Shown here piece after piece: positions 16,992 to 17,500 of a stretch of DNA of 17,500 nucleotides (position 1 is the stretch's first letter; each line of letters starts with the position of its first letter). The notes beneath the pieces are model-generated. The model saw only the letters and a list, made by a program, of their open reading frames with translations, was not told the DNA's origin and ran no database searches. Source of the stretch: Trachelipus rathkii (lineage: Eukaryota; Arthropoda; Malacostraca; Isopoda; Trachelipodidae); the NCBI GenBank assembly GCA_015478945.1, contig JABUQX010021205.1:1-17500 (forward strand), read 5' to 3'. The position numbers were made by a program, and so were the translations under genes.

Positions 16992-17500
16992 CCTATTTTT
17001 CGAACGTAAAAAGAAATGATATATGAAAACGACGAATAACGTTCCTTCTAAACATATACCATAAATGTGGCAATTTTTTATTAACATGTGGCAGAGTTGC
17101 TTCTCACCCATTTCAAAACATCGATTAGTTTTAAAAAAAAATATATATATATCAATTTTTTTTAAATTAAGACCGTTTTCGTTTTTGTCATTTGTGTTTA
17201 CGCTTGGTAAGAAATGTTTACACAGTTTTAGGGCGAATTCGTGCAAAAACGACCATGATTTCTTACGAACTTTACTTTTGTTTACAAACAATGGGAATCA
17301 GCTGCTGTGATGGAGCACGTGGGTTTGGAATAAACAGAAATAAAAAAAATAAATGGTTTATATTACAAATAATTGATCCAATATTGTGATACAATTTATC
17401 GATTTGGAAGAAATTAGATTTTTAAGGCCGATTTTATTGAAGGAAACATAAATCAATTCAAACGGGCCTACCAGGCTGCCATCCTTTTTGTTTACATTTT
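16992..17500. other. Right flank, no recognised gene
   Basis: Overlapping frames on both strands (16989-17291 minus, 17065-17310 and 17192-17389 plus) are mutual shadows, and none carries a motif I know. The E-box-like words CAGCTG and CACGTG near 17300-17322 are too short to call as sites. Confidence 0.5.

Noticed and set aside
16989..17389. Frames of 65-100 codons on both strands
   Set aside because: Mutually overlapping, no motif, and composition typical of AT-rich noncoding DNA.

Overview
The window looks like an AT-rich intergenic or heterochromatic stretch of an invertebrate nuclear genome, probably an arthropod. The basis for this is long (TA)n, (AAT)n and TTATAA arrays, a tRNA-derived SINE, a decayed hAT transposon and the absence of any intact conserved gene. 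The assignment to arthropods is inference. No bacterial, organellar or rRNA signal was seen.

Positions 1-3311 are the left flank. They hold the 3' part of a decayed hAT DNA transposon: transposase remnants at about 165-725 and a CACTG-ending terminal repeat at 1294, inside TA microsatellite. A second TA array follows at 2197-2447, then a tRNA-derived SINE at 2526-2688 and plain AT-rich spacer.

Positions 3506-15262 form one giant inverted repeat. Two arms of about 5.9 kb run collinearly in opposite orientation around a 6-bp spacer at 9379-9384, with 45 bp of perfect palindrome on each side of the spacer. The outer 4 kb of each arm is a mosaic of minisatellites with one GC-rich, CpG-dense block, reminiscent of Foldback-type terminal repeats. 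The inner 1.85 kb of each arm (7519-9378 and 9385-11220) is itself a transposon-like unit with about 255-bp terminal inverted repeats and one decayed reading frame of about 275 codons. The two frames are convergent. They encode an unrecognised protein in which I see two segments resembling PC4/p15-type single-stranded-DNA-binding domains; this is a hypothesis. Outside the arms lie (AAT)n microsatellites and then a weakly conserved inverted pair of short hAT-end-like sequences (3312-3381 and 16015-16112), so the mirror symmetry may span about 12.8 kb.

The arms differ by many one-base indels, often in homopolymers. This is typical of uncorrected long-read sequence and would fit a fold-back read or assembly artefact. 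They also differ by patches of unrelated sequence inside otherwise conserved repeats, which random read noise does not easily explain. Both readings are kept open.

Positions 15263-17500 are AT-rich microsatellite followed by right flank with no recognised gene. The flank carries one notable imperfect hairpin of about 71 bp at 16921-16991. No functional gene is supported anywhere in the window, and every long reading frame is either a repeat shadow or a decayed transposon gene.
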